The position numbers and the translations under genes were made by a program. From Sva-07 sp963715285 (GTDB taxonomy: Bacteria; Actinomycetota; Acidimicrobiia; Acidimicrobiales; Ilumatobacteraceae), in the NCBI GenBank assembly GCA_963715285.1, contig CAVQRU010000008.1, positions 1-64,000 on the forward strand: a stretch of 64,000 nt of DNA, written 5' to 3'. Of the stretch, positions 9,192 through 18,685 are shown in pieces. Within the stretch, counting starts at the first letter, position 1, and each line of letters starts with the position of its first letter. The notes under the pieces are model-generated. The model was not told the origin of the DNA, made no database searches, and worked only from the letters and a program-made list of their open reading frames with translations.

Positions 9192-10289
9192 GTGCCGGAT
9201 CCCAGTGATCGCAACGATGACGCTTCGGCTCCGACCACGGCCGACGACGCTCCCGCGCAGCTGACCCCGATCGGCTCGTTCACGACGTGGTTCCGCGACG
9301 CGATCAAGCGCGTGCCGTCGACGGAGGAACACGACGCGATCGACGAGCTGATCCCCCAGGGCGGCCCGGAGTTCGTCGAGTACGTGGTGCGGTTCAGCCT
9401 GCTCATCATGATGTCCGCCAGCATCGCCGCATTCGGCCTGCTGGCCGACTCGGCTGCGGTCGTGATCGGGGCGATGCTGGTCGCACCGCTGATGACACCG
9501 ATCACGGCTGCTGCCGCGGCGACGGTGACCGCCCGAAACGACCGGCTGTGGCGGGCGTTGGCGATCGTGGCGTGGGGAACCGTTCTCGCGATCGCGGTCG
9601 GATGGCTCATCTCACTGATTGCGGGAGGCAGCGTCGTCGACCCGCGCGAGTTGCCCGGCGAGGTGCGTGCCCGGACGTTCCCGACCCTGCTCGATCTGGG
9701 GGTCGCCGTCGCTGCGGGCGCGGCCGCCGGCTACATCCTGCCTCGTCGTTCGACCTCGGGAGCGCTCCCGGGTGTCGGCATCGCGGTTGCGCTCGTTCCG
9801 CCATTGGCCACGGTCGGGATCACGGCGCAGCTCGGCCTGAGCACCGACTCGCGCAACGCCTTCCTGCTCTTCCTCACCAACCTCGCAGCGATCATCTTCT
9901 CCGCAGGCATCGCACTCGCGTTGACCGGGTTCCGCCCGAACCAGTTCCGTGGCAGACGGGCCCTGCGAACCCGGATGGTGATCACGCTGGTGACCGTTGC
10001 CGTCGTCGCCATTCCCCTCACGTTCCACACGCGCACCACCCTCGAAGACCTTCGGTTGCGTCGAGCCGTGACCGACGCCGTCTCGGCATGGGACAGCGAG
10101 GTCCGCATCGTGGAGATCACGGCTGACGCATACGACCACCGTGCAAGCGTGGAGCTGCTGGTCGTCGGACGCGGCGACCCCCGGCCGGCGTGGCAGCTCG
10201 CCGAGGAGATCCAGGACCGCTTCGACGCCGCCGTCGACCTGCGGCTGCTCTACCAACGCGATGAGCTGTACACCGTGAGTGTGCGATGA
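9192..10289 (+). CDS. DUF389 multi-spanning membrane protein
   Basis: The 365-residue protein starts at GTG 9192, nine bases after the PAP2 stop. After a hydrophilic N-terminus it has about six helices. LLADSAAVVIGAMLVAPLMTP is the characteristic core of DUF389, and PGVGIAVALVPPLATVGI is a second conserved segment. The C-terminal part after about residue 275 is soluble and includes EVRIVEITADAYDH. DUF389 proteins are of unknown function. The stop overlaps the start of a solute-binding lipoprotein gene (ATGA at 10286-10289), hinting at a functional partnership. Confidence 0.85.
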   Translation: MPDPSDRNDDASAPTTADDAPAQLTPIGSFTTWFRDAIKRVPSTEEHDAIDELIPQGGPEFVEYVVRFSLLIMMSASIAAFGLLADSAAVVIGAMLVAPLMTPITAAAAATVTARNDRLWRALAIVAWGTVLAIAVGWLISLIAGGSVVDPRELPGEVRARTFPTLLDLGVAVAAGAAAGYILPRRSTSGALPGVGIAVALVPPLATVGITAQLGLSTDSRNAFLLFLTNLAAIIFSAGIALALTGFRPNQFRGRRALRTRMVITLVTVAVVAIPLTFHTRTTLEDLRLRRAVTDAVSAWDSEVRIVEITADAYDHRASVELLVVGRGDPRPAWQLAEEIQDRFDAAVDLRLLYQRDELYTVSVR

Positions 10290-11566
10290 GACGCTCCTGG
10301 GTGCTCGTCGCGTGTCTCGCGATCGCCGCCTGCGGCAGCACGCCGAGTTCGAACGACGCCCAGATCATCGAAGTGTTCGGTCCCTATCGAGACGTCGAGG
10401 CCGACAACCTCGCGGCCTCGCTCCAGCAGTTCGAGGACGACACGGGACTCACGGTGCGCTACACCGGCAGCGCCGACTTCGTGAAGGACTTGAAGCAGCG
10501 GGTCGAGAGCGGGATCTCGGCGCCGGACATCGCCATCGTGCCGCAACCGGGAGTCGTCGACGAACTCGTCTCGGCGGATCGACTCGTCCCGCTCGACGAG
10601 GTGTCGGTCCGGACGCTTCGCGACAACTACCCGGCGGACCTGATCCAGCAGTCGACCAACGGCGACGTGTTCTCGGCCCCCTCGCGGGAGTCGATCAAGT
10701 CGCTCGTCTGGTACCGGCCGTCGGTCTTCGAAGAACACGGCTGGGCGGTTCCGACGACGTTGGACGAGCTTGGCGCTCTCGTCGAGCAGATCCAGCAGGA
10801 CGCCGGTGACGGCAGCCCGATCGCGCCCTGGTGCTTCGCCATGGAGTCGGGCTCCGCCACCGGTTGGGCCGCCACCGACTGGGTGGAGGATCTGGTGCTG
10901 CGTCTCGCAGGTCCCGAGGTCTACGACGAGTGGGCAGCGGGTGAGCGCGGATTCGACGATCCGATGATCCGCGAGGCGCTGACTGCGTTCGACGAACTCG
11001 TACTCCGCCAGGGCCGCACGGCCGGCGGGCTGCGCAACATCCTGCAGACCGAGGTGACCCGAGCGAGTGCTCCGTTGTTCGGCGATGAGCCGGGCTGCGC
11101 GATGTACAAGCAGGCCAGCTTCGCCGAGTCGTGGTTCCCCGACGGCACGGTGATCGGCACCGACGTCGACTTCTTCGTCCTGCCGGGGACCGATGCCGAC
11201 GCACTCGCACCCCTGGTCGCAGGCGGCGACAGCCTCGTCCAGTTCAACGACGACGCGACCGTCGACCGACTGATGGCCTACCTCATCTCTCCCGACGGGT
11301 TGGAGGTCTGGGCTGGGCGCGGCGGCTTCTACAGCGGCCTGACCACCGTCGACCTCGACACCTACTACACCGACACCGATCGGCAGTTCGCCGAGTTGTT
11401 CCGTGACGGCCGCGAGTTCCGCTTCGATGCCTCCGACCTGATGCCGTCCGACATCGGCTCGGGACTGCTGTGGCGGGAGATCACCTCGTGGATCTCCGGA
11501 ACGACGACCCTCGACGAGTTCGTCGCGATCATGGACGCTGCGTACGCCGATGCCGATCCATCCTGA
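10286..11566 (+). CDS. Extracellular solute-binding lipoprotein (family 1)
   Basis: The 426-residue protein starts MRRSWVLVACLAIAACGS, a lipoprotein signal with the lipobox AIAAC at Cys16. The mature part resembles sugar-type ABC substrate-binding proteins: early EVFGPYRDVEADNLAASLQQ, then DIAIVPQPGVVDEL, SLVWYRPSVFEEHGW and FVLPGTDADALAP. It should sit outside the membrane and deliver a solute, probably a sugar, to an ABC permease. No permease or ATPase gene adjoins it. The only coupled partner is the DUF389 protein upstream, which is unusual. Confidence 0.8.
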   Translation: MRRSWVLVACLAIAACGSTPSSNDAQIIEVFGPYRDVEADNLAASLQQFEDDTGLTVRYTGSADFVKDLKQRVESGISAPDIAIVPQPGVVDELVSADRLVPLDEVSVRTLRDNYPADLIQQSTNGDVFSAPSRESIKSLVWYRPSVFEEHGWAVPTTLDELGALVEQIQQDAGDGSPIAPWCFAMESGSATGWAATDWVEDLVLRLAGPEVYDEWAAGERGFDDPMIREALTAFDELVLRQGRTAGGLRNILQTEVTRASAPLFGDEPGCAMYKQASFAESWFPDGTVIGTDVDFFVLPGTDADALAPLVAGGDSLVQFNDDATVDRLMAYLISPDGLEVWAGRGGFYSGLTTVDLDTYYTDTDRQFAELFRDGREFRFDASDLMPSDIGSGLLWREITSWISGTTTLDEFVAIMDAAYADADPS

Positions 11567-11613
11567 GTGGCATCCGACGACCAAAGGAGGTGGCGGACAG
11601 CGGAACGGGTCGC

Positions 11614-12144
11614 TCAGTCGGCGACGACCGCTGTCTCGTGATCGGCGTCGTCGGCTTCGCTGAGACCGAGCGCATCGAGCATGTCGTTCATGTGGTGGAA
11701 CAGGATGCGCTTGCCCTCGACCTTGTACTCGTGGCCGGTGGACGAATCGGTGATCACGGCGGTGCGCACCGTCATCTTCTGGTGCATCTCCACGCTGAGG
11801 TTGGCCCGCTGCAAGGTGTCGATGAGGACGAGATGCTTGGCGAGGATGATGCCCTTCGCGTTGTTCGACGTCATCAGGTACAGCTTGTCCGGAGAAGCGG
11901 CGAGCACGATCACCGGCGGCAGCTCGCCCGACGTCGCCGCGTAGCTGCCAGCTGCGTAGCCGGCTGCGGCGCCGACCGCCTGGGCCGCATCGCCACCCGC
12001 CGCGTCACCGAGCACGGAACCGGCGGCGGCGCCTGCGGCGACCTTCCAGGTCATGCCCTTGGGCTGGAAATCGCCGGCAACCGTGATCGATTCGTCGCCG
12101 GTTGCCTCGCGGGCCAGCGTGATGAGCTTCTGCTTGAGATCCAT
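11614..12144 (-). CDS. Hypothetical protein with glycine-zipper segment
   Basis: The 176-residue protein begins MDLKQKLITLAREATGDE. A Gly/Ala-rich segment at about 33-68 (AAGAAAGSVLGDAAGGDAAQ) could form a membrane hairpin or glycine zipper. The following region (PPVIVLAASPDKLYLMTSN and IILAKHLVLIDTL) looks like a small beta-rich domain, and the tail ends DADHETAVVAD. I recognise no family. A 27-codon gene at 17479-17562 keeps close copies of its first eight codons and last twenty, with the rest missing. It is convergent with the solute-binding lipoprotein gene. Confidence 0.65.
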   Translation of the reverse strand: MDLKQKLITLAREATGDESITVAGDFQPKGMTWKVAAGAAAGSVLGDAAGGDAAQAVGAAAGYAAGSYAATSGELPPVIVLAASPDKLYLMTSNNAKGIILAKHLVLIDTLQRANLSVEMHQKMTVRTAVITDSSTGHEYKVEGKRILFHHMNDMLDALGLSEADDADHETAVVAD

Positions 12145-12250
12145 CCGGCGGATGCTAACACTTCACCGGAAGAGACTTCCGGGGCGAGGCACACGGTAGG
12201 GTCCGGCGAGCGGCAGCAGCGACGATGATGCTGTATCGACGCCGAGTGAC

Positions 12251-13785
12251 GTGTCGGAGACGACGGTCGCATCCGAGGTGACCGAACCCCGGGTGACAAC
12301 GGCGTCTCCCGACGTCACGACCGATGTCACGACGGCGCCTGACGGCGACTTCGATCCGTATGCGCAGACGCTCGAGTGGACCGAGTGTGAGCTGGTGGAA
12401 TGTGCGACCGTCACGGTGCCGATCGACTATGACGATCCTTCAGCGGGGACGACGACGATCAACATGTCGCGGTTGGCTGCCACGGGTGACCGGCAGGGGA
12501 GCCTGTTCATGAATCCGGGTGGGCCGGGTGGCTCCGGGGTCGATTTCAACTTCAGTTTCGCTGCCCTGGGATCGCCGGAATTGGGCGAGGCGTACGACCT
12601 CATCGGGTTCGACCCGCGCAGAGTGGGCACCAGTGACCCGTTGGGTTGCCTCGACACGGCCGGGCTCGACGAGTTGATCGCGACCGTCGTCGATCCCGAG
12701 GACCAGGCGTCGGTCGATGCGTTCGGTGAGCTCGTGGCCGAGCAGGGCGAGGCGTGCCTGGCGACCAATCCACAGCTCGCACAGCACGTCACCACCGTGG
12801 AGACGGCGAAGGACCTCGACGTGATGCGTTCCCTCGTCGGTGACGAGCAGCTGAACTACTACGGCGCCTCGTACGGCACGTTCCTCGGAGCGACGTACGC
12901 CGCGCTGTTCCCCGAACAGGTCGGCCGGTTGGTGCTCGACGGCGCGGTCGACCCGTCATTGTCGGCGTTTCAGCAGACTCTGCGACAGGCCGGCGGATTC
13001 CAGTTGGCGTTCGACGACTACCTGGCGGACTGCCTCGCGAACGACTGCCCTCTCGGCTCGTCGGCCGACGAGATCGAAGCGAAAGTGACTGACCTGTTCG
13101 CGACTGCTGCGGCGACGCCGTTGCCGACCGACAATCCGGATCGTCCCCTCACGCAGACGCTCGCGCTGTACGGGATCGTGGCGCCGCTGTACTCGCAGGA
13201 CATCTGGCCGACGCTGACCGAGTCGCTGACCGCGGCATTCGACGGCGACGGCACCCAACTCCTGTTTGCCGCCGATTCCTACAACGATCGCGGTCCGGAC
13301 GCAGATTTCGACAACGCGGCGCAGGCATACACGGCAATCACCTGTCTCGATGCGCAGATTGCCCCCGAGCCGACTCGGTGCCCACCCAAGACGACTTCCT
13401 GGCTGCCTCGCGGGTGTTCGGAACCCAGTTCTACGGGCTCAGCGCGGTCGGTTGCGACACCTGGCCGATCGAACCGACCGTCGAGGCACCCGACTATTCC
13501 GCCGCCGGCCCGGCTCCGATCCTGGTGGTCGGAGCGACCGGTGACCCGGCAACCCCGATCGAGGAAGCCGAAAAGCTTGCCGATCTGCTCGAATCCGGCG
13601 TGCTGCTCATCCGTGACGGCGACGGCCACACCTCGTACTTCACGATGAACTCCTGCATCACGAGCGCCATCGACAGTTTCCTCCTCGACGGCACCGTGCC
13701 CGACGACGGCACCGAGTGCCCGAACGAGACGACCAACCTCGATCTGGGCGGCACGGACGGGGCCGACACGACGGAAGAGGGCTGA
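12251..13785 (+). pseudogene. S33-type alpha/beta-hydrolase peptidase, frameshifted
   Basis: Two frames join near 13372-13378 into a hydrolase of about 511 residues resembling secreted tripeptidyl aminopeptidases. The first frame has the oxyanion region FMNPGGPGGSG and the nucleophile elbow YYGASYGTFLGATYAALFP. The second frame supplies the Asp (LVVGATGDPATP) and His (RDGDGHTSYF) of the triad, so the break separates Ser from Asp and His. A one-base deletion near ACTCGGTGCCC would explain it. The N-terminus from GTG 12251 is Thr/Ser/Asp-rich like a linker after a signal peptide, but no signal peptide is visible upstream, so the true 5' end may also be missing. Confidence 0.7.
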
Positions 13786-13943
13786 GAAGAGGGCTGATCG
13801 GAACGCCATCTCGAGCAGTGACCCGGTCGGGAACGCAGGGTCGGTGCTCGGATGCCCCCCGGCTGTTCCGAAACGGCCGTTCGCCACGGTCCAGTTCCTC
13901 TCGAGGTTCTGGATTGCGGTGGCGGTCCCTGGTTCGACCGCCG

Positions 13944-16469
13944 TCACGTCGCGTTGATGGCGTCCAGCACCTCGAGCCGCGTCGAGCGCTGTGCGGGGAT
14001 CAGCGAGGCCAGAAAGCCCAGGCCGACACCGAGCACGAGCACCAACGCGAGCATCCTGCCGGGGAAGGAGAACGCGATGCCGGCATCGGACAGGCGGTCG
14101 ATGCCGAAGATGAGTGCCCACCCGGTGAAGACCCCGAGCACGACGCCCGTGATGGTCCCGAGCGCCGCAATCAACACCGACTCGACGCGCACCATGCGTC
14201 GCACCCGTTTGTCCTCCATGCCGACCACCCGGAGCAGGCCCAGCTCGCGACGCCGCTCGAGGATCGACAACGACAGGGTGTTGACGATGCCGATGAGGGC
14301 CACGACCACACTCATCAGCAGCAGTCCGTCGACCGCGCCGATCAGGAAGTCGAAGATCTGTCCGATGAGCTGACCGAGCACGTTCCCCTGGGTGACGGTG
14401 ATGTCGGGCCGGAGCGCGGTGATCTCGTCGATGGCGTCCTCGGTGTCGCTCTGGGCGCCGGTCTGCAGACCGATGAACGCCACGGTCGGTGCCGTTTCGC
14501 CGACGAAGGCGTCGAACGTGGCGGCGTCGATGAAGTTGCCGACCAGGCTCGAGTCGAGCGAGAAGTTGACAACGCCGACCACCTCCAAGTCGATGGTGCC
14601 GCCCTGGCTGTTCGTCATCGTGACCGATTGTCCGATCGGGTCGTCGCCCGCGACGATCGAGCTGAGCAGCACCTGGCCGGGTCCGAGATCGTCGATCGAT
14701 CCCTGCTCGAGGTCGAGATCGGCGACGTCGGACAGCGCAGCGAAGTCGCCCGTCGAGAGCGCCGACGGCGCTCCGTCGGCGGTCGGGTCGACGGTGCCAG
14801 GGCCCTCGACCGACACGGCCTCGCGGCGGAACGGCGTGACGGCCTCGACCCCGTCGACTGCCTCCAGATCCGCGATCAGTGCGTCGTCGATGGTTCCGCC
14901 GGTGCTCTCGATGACGTAGTCGGCGCTCGACAGTTCGTTGATCTTGGCGACGGCGAAGTCCTTCACGCTCGTGCCGGCCACGGTCACGAGCGTCACGAGG
15001 AACACCCCGATCAGCAGCGCGTTCGACGTGGTCGCGGTGCGCTGAGGATTCCGAGCGATGTTGTCGCCGGCGAGGCGGCCTTCGAGACCGAGCCGGCTCA
15101 GCAGAGGTCGGAAGATCCTGCTCCCCACGACGGCGATGATCGGTCCGGCGACGATCACGCCGACGAACAGTGCCAGCGCGCCGAACGCGATCGCCGCAGG
15201 CGGGCCGAAGAGCATGCCCAACGCACCCGAGCCGATCAGGACACCGGCGGTGACGACACGTTGACGTGACAGCGGCGAGGTCTCGACAGCCGCCTGACGC
15301 AGCGCTTCGATCGGCTCGGTCTTGGCCGCGCGGCGCGCCGGGATCATCACCGAGAGGAACGTGATCACCGTGCCGACGAACAACCCTTGGTACACGACCG
15401 TGGGCGACACGGTGATGCCGCTGCCGGGCAGGCTGACACCGACCGCCTCGAGCACGACCATCAGCGCGAAGGCCAGGCCGAATCCGGCCACCACCCCGAG
15501 CGCCGAACCGATCAACCCGATCACCAGACCCTCGAACCGGAGCGAGCGTTTGATCTGTTTGGGTGTTGCACCGATCGCGGCGAGCACAGCCAGCTCGCGC
15601 ATGCGCTGCGCGACGATCACGCTGAACGTGTTGTAGATGACGAACCCGCCGACGAACAACGCCAGCAACGCGAATCCCTGGAGACCCGCCTTCAGGATCT
15701 TGCCGAAGCCGCTGACCTCACCCTGCTTGTCCTCGAGGAACTCGTCGCCGAGCTGGACCCGGAAGCCGGGTGGGATGAGCGGTTCCACTGCACTGACGAG
15801 CGCAGCCTGGTCGACCGCCCCTCGGACGTACAGATCCTGATACTCCACCTGGCCGGCGTTGAGCCAGTCGAACGCGGTGGTCTCGGGGATCGACACGGTA
15901 CCGCTGGGGTCCTGTGCGTCCGAGTTGCCAAACGAGGTGATGCCGACAACCGTCGTGTCGAACTGCCCGGCGAGCGTCAGGATGGTCACCTGGTCGCCGA
16001 GCTCCAGGTCGTTGTCGCCGGCGAGACCTTTGTCGACGGCGATCTCACCGGCAGCGACCGGGGCGACGCCGTCGTCGATGTCGATCGGATTGAGTCCATC
16101 GTCGACGATCCACAGTCGACCGGTCGCATCGTCGGCGAACGTCGAGCCGTCCGGAGCGAGGAACGCAACCGAGCCGGTGAGATCGCCCCCGACGGCGGCG
16201 ACTTCCGGAAGTGCCGCGATTTGGTCTGCCGCATCCTGCCCGATTCGGAGATCGTCGGCGAACTGACCGCCGTCGGCGCCGTCGTCGACCACCACGGCGG
16301 CATCGACGCCGCCGTACTGTCGAGCGGCGTCGCCTTCGAGCGCGTTGATCACACGATCGGAGAGGAACCCGGTCGCCGTGAAGAACGCGACCCCGGTCAT
16401 GATCGCAATCAGGGTGGCGATGTAGCGGCCGGTGTTGTGGCGCACGCCGCGCCATGCGAGCTGGAACAC
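13944..16469 (-). CDS. MacB/FtsX-type ABC transporter permease
   Basis: The 841-residue protein has the duplicated FtsX architecture: an N-terminal helix, a large periplasmic-type domain (about 45-255), three helices (about 265-400), a further membrane segment near 430, a second extracellular domain (about 500-700), and three C-terminal helices with the FtsX motif SLSILERRRELGLLRVVGM. A matching FtsX segment, VAQRMRELAVLAAIGATPKQI, lies at about 285. Such permeases move lipoproteins, peptides or drugs across the envelope mechanically rather than through a classical channel. The ATPase gene starts upstream with a six-base gap and surely encodes the partner. Substrate is not evident. Confidence 0.9.
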   Translation of the reverse strand: MFQLAWRGVRHNTGRYIATLIAIMTGVAFFTATGFLSDRVINALEGDAARQYGGVDAAVVVDDGADGGQFADDLRIGQDAADQIAALPEVAAVGGDLTGSVAFLAPDGSTFADDATGRLWIVDDGLNPIDIDDGVAPVAAGEIAVDKGLAGDNDLELGDQVTILTLAGQFDTTVVGITSFGNSDAQDPSGTVSIPETTAFDWLNAGQVEYQDLYVRGAVDQAALVSAVEPLIPPGFRVQLGDEFLEDKQGEVSGFGKILKAGLQGFALLALFVGGFVIYNTFSVIVAQRMRELAVLAAIGATPKQIKRSLRFEGLVIGLIGSALGVVAGFGLAFALMVVLEAVGVSLPGSGITVSPTVVYQGLFVGTVITFLSVMIPARRAAKTEPIEALRQAAVETSPLSRQRVVTAGVLIGSGALGMLFGPPAAIAFGALALFVGVIVAGPIIAVVGSRIFRPLLSRLGLEGRLAGDNIARNPQRTATTSNALLIGVFLVTLVTVAGTSVKDFAVAKINELSSADYVIESTGGTIDDALIADLEAVDGVEAVTPFRREAVSVEGPGTVDPTADGAPSALSTGDFAALSDVADLDLEQGSIDDLGPGQVLLSSIVAGDDPIGQSVTMTNSQGGTIDLEVVGVVNFSLDSSLVGNFIDAATFDAFVGETAPTVAFIGLQTGAQSDTEDAIDEITALRPDITVTQGNVLGQLIGQIFDFLIGAVDGLLLMSVVVALIGIVNTLSLSILERRRELGLLRVVGMEDKRVRRMVRVESVLIAALGTITGVVLGVFTGWALIFGIDRLSDAGIAFSFPGRMLALVLVLGVGLGFLASLIPAQRSTRLEVLDAINAT

Positions 16470-16475
16470 GTGGGG

Positions 16476-17219
16476 TCAGGCCTCGAAGCGCTTCATGCGG
16501 TCGAGCACCCGCTCCGCGGTCGGGTTCGGCATCTCGTCGATGATCTGTCCGTCGGCGAGGAAGAGCACGTTGTTCGCGTACGACGCCGCGTGGGGGTCGT
16601 GGGTGACCATCACGATCGTCTGCCCCGAGCTGTCGACCGCCTGTCGCATGAACGACAGGATCTCCATTCCCGTGCGCGAGTCGAGCGCTCCGGTGGGCTC
16701 GTCGGCGAACACGATGTCGGGTCGTGGGACCAATGCTCGGGCGACGGCGACACGCTGCTGTTGGCCACCGGAGAGCTGGCTCGGGAGGTTGTCGATCCGA
16801 TTCGCCATTCCGACGGTCTGCACGATCGTGTCGAACCAGGCCTGGTCAGGCTTCTCGCCGGCCAGTGTCAGCGGGAGGAGGATGTTCTCCTTCGCCGAGA
16901 GCGTCGGGATCAGGTTGTACTGCTGGAAGATGAACCCCAGCCGATCGCGGCGAAGCAACGTCAGGTCGGTCTTGCTCAGGCCCGACAGAGCGGTCTCACC
17001 GATGAAGGTTTCCCCGGAGGTGAGCCGATCGAGACCGGCGACACACTGCATGAGTGTGCTCTTGCCCGAGCCCGAAGGGCCCATGATGGCCGTGAACTGC
17101 TGCGCTGGAAACGACACCGTGACACCGGCCAGCGCCTGCACCTCGGTCTCTCCCGATCCGTAGGTCTTGACGGCGTCGACAGCCCGCGCTGCGCCGGCCT
17201 CCACGATGGTGTCGGTCAT
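16476..17219 (-). CDS. ABC transporter ATP-binding protein, MacB/LolD type
   Basis: The 247-residue ATPase carries Walker A (GPSGSGKST), the signature LSGGQQQRVAVARAL, Walker B (DIVFADEPTG) and the H-loop (VMVTHDPHAASYANN). The spacing and ADEPTGALDSRTG segment are typical of the MacB/LolD subgroup that pairs with FtsX-like permeases. It precedes the permease gene by six bases on the minus strand. The start at 17219 (MTDTIVEAGAARAVD) has a CCAGGGAGAG stretch upstream that can act as a ribosome binding site. Confidence 0.92.
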   Translation of the reverse strand: MTDTIVEAGAARAVDAVKTYGSGETEVQALAGVTVSFPAQQFTAIMGPSGSGKSTLMQCVAGLDRLTSGETFIGETALSGLSKTDLTLLRRDRLGFIFQQYNLIPTLSAKENILLPLTLAGEKPDQAWFDTIVQTVGMANRIDNLPSQLSGGQQQRVAVARALVPRPDIVFADEPTGALDSRTGMEILSFMRQAVDSSGQTIVMVTHDPHAASYANNVLFLADGQIIDEMPNPTAERVLDRMKRFEA

Positions 17220-17364
17220 CTCAACTCTCCCTGGTCAGGTCGTTCTTCCGAGTGGCCCGCACCGACGAGCTCGGCACGCAAACGAAGCGGCCGGACTCTA
17301 TCTCGGCCCACCGACGACGAGGAGTTCGTGCAAGATTCTTCTCGCGACAGGTTCTTCGTCCATA

Positions 17365-17402
17365 CTGACCGCCACGACTGACCGCCACGACTGACCGCCA
17401 CG
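17365..17402. repeat. 13-bp tandem repeat, about three copies
   Basis: The unit CTGACCGCCACGA occurs at 17365 and 17378 and again at 17391 with a changed last base. It lies in the 259-base gap between the divergent ABC ATPase and the 27-codon gene, where no other feature was found. It may be a regulator-binding cluster or a simple slippage repeat. Confidence 0.7.
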
Positions 17403-17478
17403 CTCAACGCCGACGCGGTGAACGACCAGTCAGCAGGGTTCGCGCCCGAGCCCCAACCAACGGAACGGATTCCGACTC

Positions 17479-17562
17479 ATGGACCTCAAGCAGAAGCTCA
17501 TCGACCTCGCCGCATCCGATGAGGACGACGACGTGCACGAGACCGCCGTCACGGCGGAGTGA
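17479..17562 (+). CDS. 27-residue gene: internally deleted copy of the 11614 gene
   Basis: The ORF encodes 27 residues, MDLKQKLIDLAASDEDDDVH followed by ETAVTAE. Its first eight residues equal those of the 176-residue protein at 11614-12144 (MDLKQKLI), and its last part matches that protein's end (ADDADHETAVVAD). About 150 codons between are missing while the frame is kept. A GTG start for the following membrane protein overlaps its stop, so it could be translated and coupled. It is either a deletion remnant or a real short protein built from the two termini. The membrane protein it precedes also has a paralogue near the left end of the window. Confidence 0.5.
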   Translation: MDLKQKLIDLAASDEDDDVHETAVTAE

Positions 17563-17564
17563 TC

Positions 17565-17963
17565 ATGAGGCGTCCGTTCCTCGTCACCATCATCGGGATC
17601 GTCATGATCCTCGTCGGGCTGCTCCAAGTCGGGGCCGGCATCCTGTTGCTGAGCCAACGCAACGACACCACCGTGCTCGCCGATGCGAACGCGACCACGA
17701 ACGAGCTGACCTCGATCGCCGTCACGCTGCTCGTGATCGGGGCGATCTCGGTGCTCCTCTCGTTTGCGCTGCTGAACGGCAGCCGCCTCGCCCGCGGACT
17801 GATCGGCGTGCTGGAGCTGGCCCAGATTGCCGGTGGCGTCTACGTGCTGGTGAAGTTGGACAGCAGCCATCAGGCCGCCGGGATCGGCCAGATCGCCGGC
17901 GCGCTGATCGTGCTGTACTTCCTCTTCGGCACCGAGAAGGCGAAGTCGTTCTTCGCCCGCTGA
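17565..17963 (+). CDS. Small four-helix integral membrane protein
   Basis: The 132-residue protein (MRRPFLVTIIGIVMILVG) has four hydrophobic segments and ends LFGTEKAKSFFAR. It resembles the 140-residue protein at 1011-1433 in length, helix spacing and the C-terminal motif, so the two are likely paralogues. The start may be ATG 17565 or a GTG six bases earlier that overlaps the stop of the 27-codon gene. Function is unknown. Confidence 0.7.
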   Translation: MRRPFLVTIIGIVMILVGLLQVGAGILLLSQRNDTTVLADANATTNELTSIAVTLLVIGAISVLLSFALLNGSRLARGLIGVLELAQIAGGVYVLVKLDSSHQAAGIGQIAGALIVLYFLFGTEKAKSFFAR

Positions 17964-18073
17964 GACTCCAGCGGTCAGGTCATGTGTGGCGTCCGAATCT
18001 GCTCACCGCTGGCCTGAGGGGTCCGCGTACGCGGCGTCGATCGCAACGAACCCGTTGCGCGAGAGTGGTGGCG

Positions 18074-18685
18074 ATGACCGCCGAATTCGGTGTCGGACGA
18101 GGCAAGGTGTTCCCGGCGTCGAAGGCGCGGTCGCTGCTCAACCCGGCACGGCGCCTCGTGCAGTCGCCCGGTCGTGTGGTCGACGCACTCGGCGTCGACG
18201 CGGACGCCGCCGTGCTCGAAGTCGGCTGCGGCCCTGGCTACTTCAGCCCGACACTCGCATCGGCGATCCCGGACGGCAGGGCGGTGTTGGGTGATCTCCA
18301 ACCGGAGATGCTGCGTCTCGCTCGCGACCGGCTCGCCACGCACAGCAATGCTGACGTCGTGCAACTCGACGCGACCCGACTGCCGTTCGGTTCGGCGACG
18401 TTCGACGCCGTGCTCGTCGTGTTGATGCTCGGTGAAGTGCCGGACCGCGAGCGCTGCCTCGCCGAATGCCGGCGAGTGCTCCGGCCGGATGGCGTGGCAC
18501 TGTTCGCCGAGAGCCGTCGCGACGGCGACTTCATCCGGCGTTCGGAGCTGTGCTCGATCGTCGAACCGCGCGGTTTCGAGCTCGACGAGGTCCGAGGTTG
18601 GTCGTTCGAGTACACCGCGCGCTTCCGGTGCGTACCCCTTGACGAGGCCCTGCCACCAGGACCGTTTCCAAGACCTACAAAATAA
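18074..18685 (+). CDS. Class I SAM-dependent methyltransferase
   Basis: The 203-residue protein has the Rossmann methyltransferase motifs: VLEVGCGPGYF (motif I), LGDLQPEML (motif II, acidic residue binding the ribose), VVQLDATRLPFGSATFDAVL (motifs III and IV) and LAECRRVLRPDG (post-I helix region). It resembles UbiE/Methyltransf_11 proteins. The ATG at 18074 follows GAGAGTGGTGGCG. The coding end overlaps the AT-rich inverted repeat before the dab operon, so its last codons (ending PFPRPTK) and the operator share sequence. Substrate unknown. Confidence 0.8.
   Translation: MTAEFGVGRGKVFPASKARSLLNPARRLVQSPGRVVDALGVDADAAVLEVGCGPGYFSPTLASAIPDGRAVLGDLQPEMLRLARDRLATHSNADVVQLDATRLPFGSATFDAVLVVLMLGEVPDRERCLAECRRVLRPDGVALFAESRRDGDFIRRSELCSIVEPRGFELDEVRGWSFEYTARFRCVPLDEALPPGPFPRPTK

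Noticed and set aside
11583..11593. AAAGGAGGTGG, a near-perfect Shine-Dalgarno sequence
   Set aside because: The GTG that follows opens only a frame antisense to the 11614 gene, with no recognisable protein. It is more likely chance sequence after the lipoprotein stop.
13716..17381. Long plus-strand open frames opposite the ABC permease and ATPase genes
   Set aside because: They are rich in Arg, Asp, Glu and His with no domains and run antisense to two clear genes; this is expected from GC-rich codon bias.
17964..18073. Inverted repeat CCAGCGGT ... ACCGCTGG as a terminator after the 17565 gene
   Set aside because: The arms are only 8 bp and separated by more than 30 bases without a T run, so the evidence is too weak to list it.
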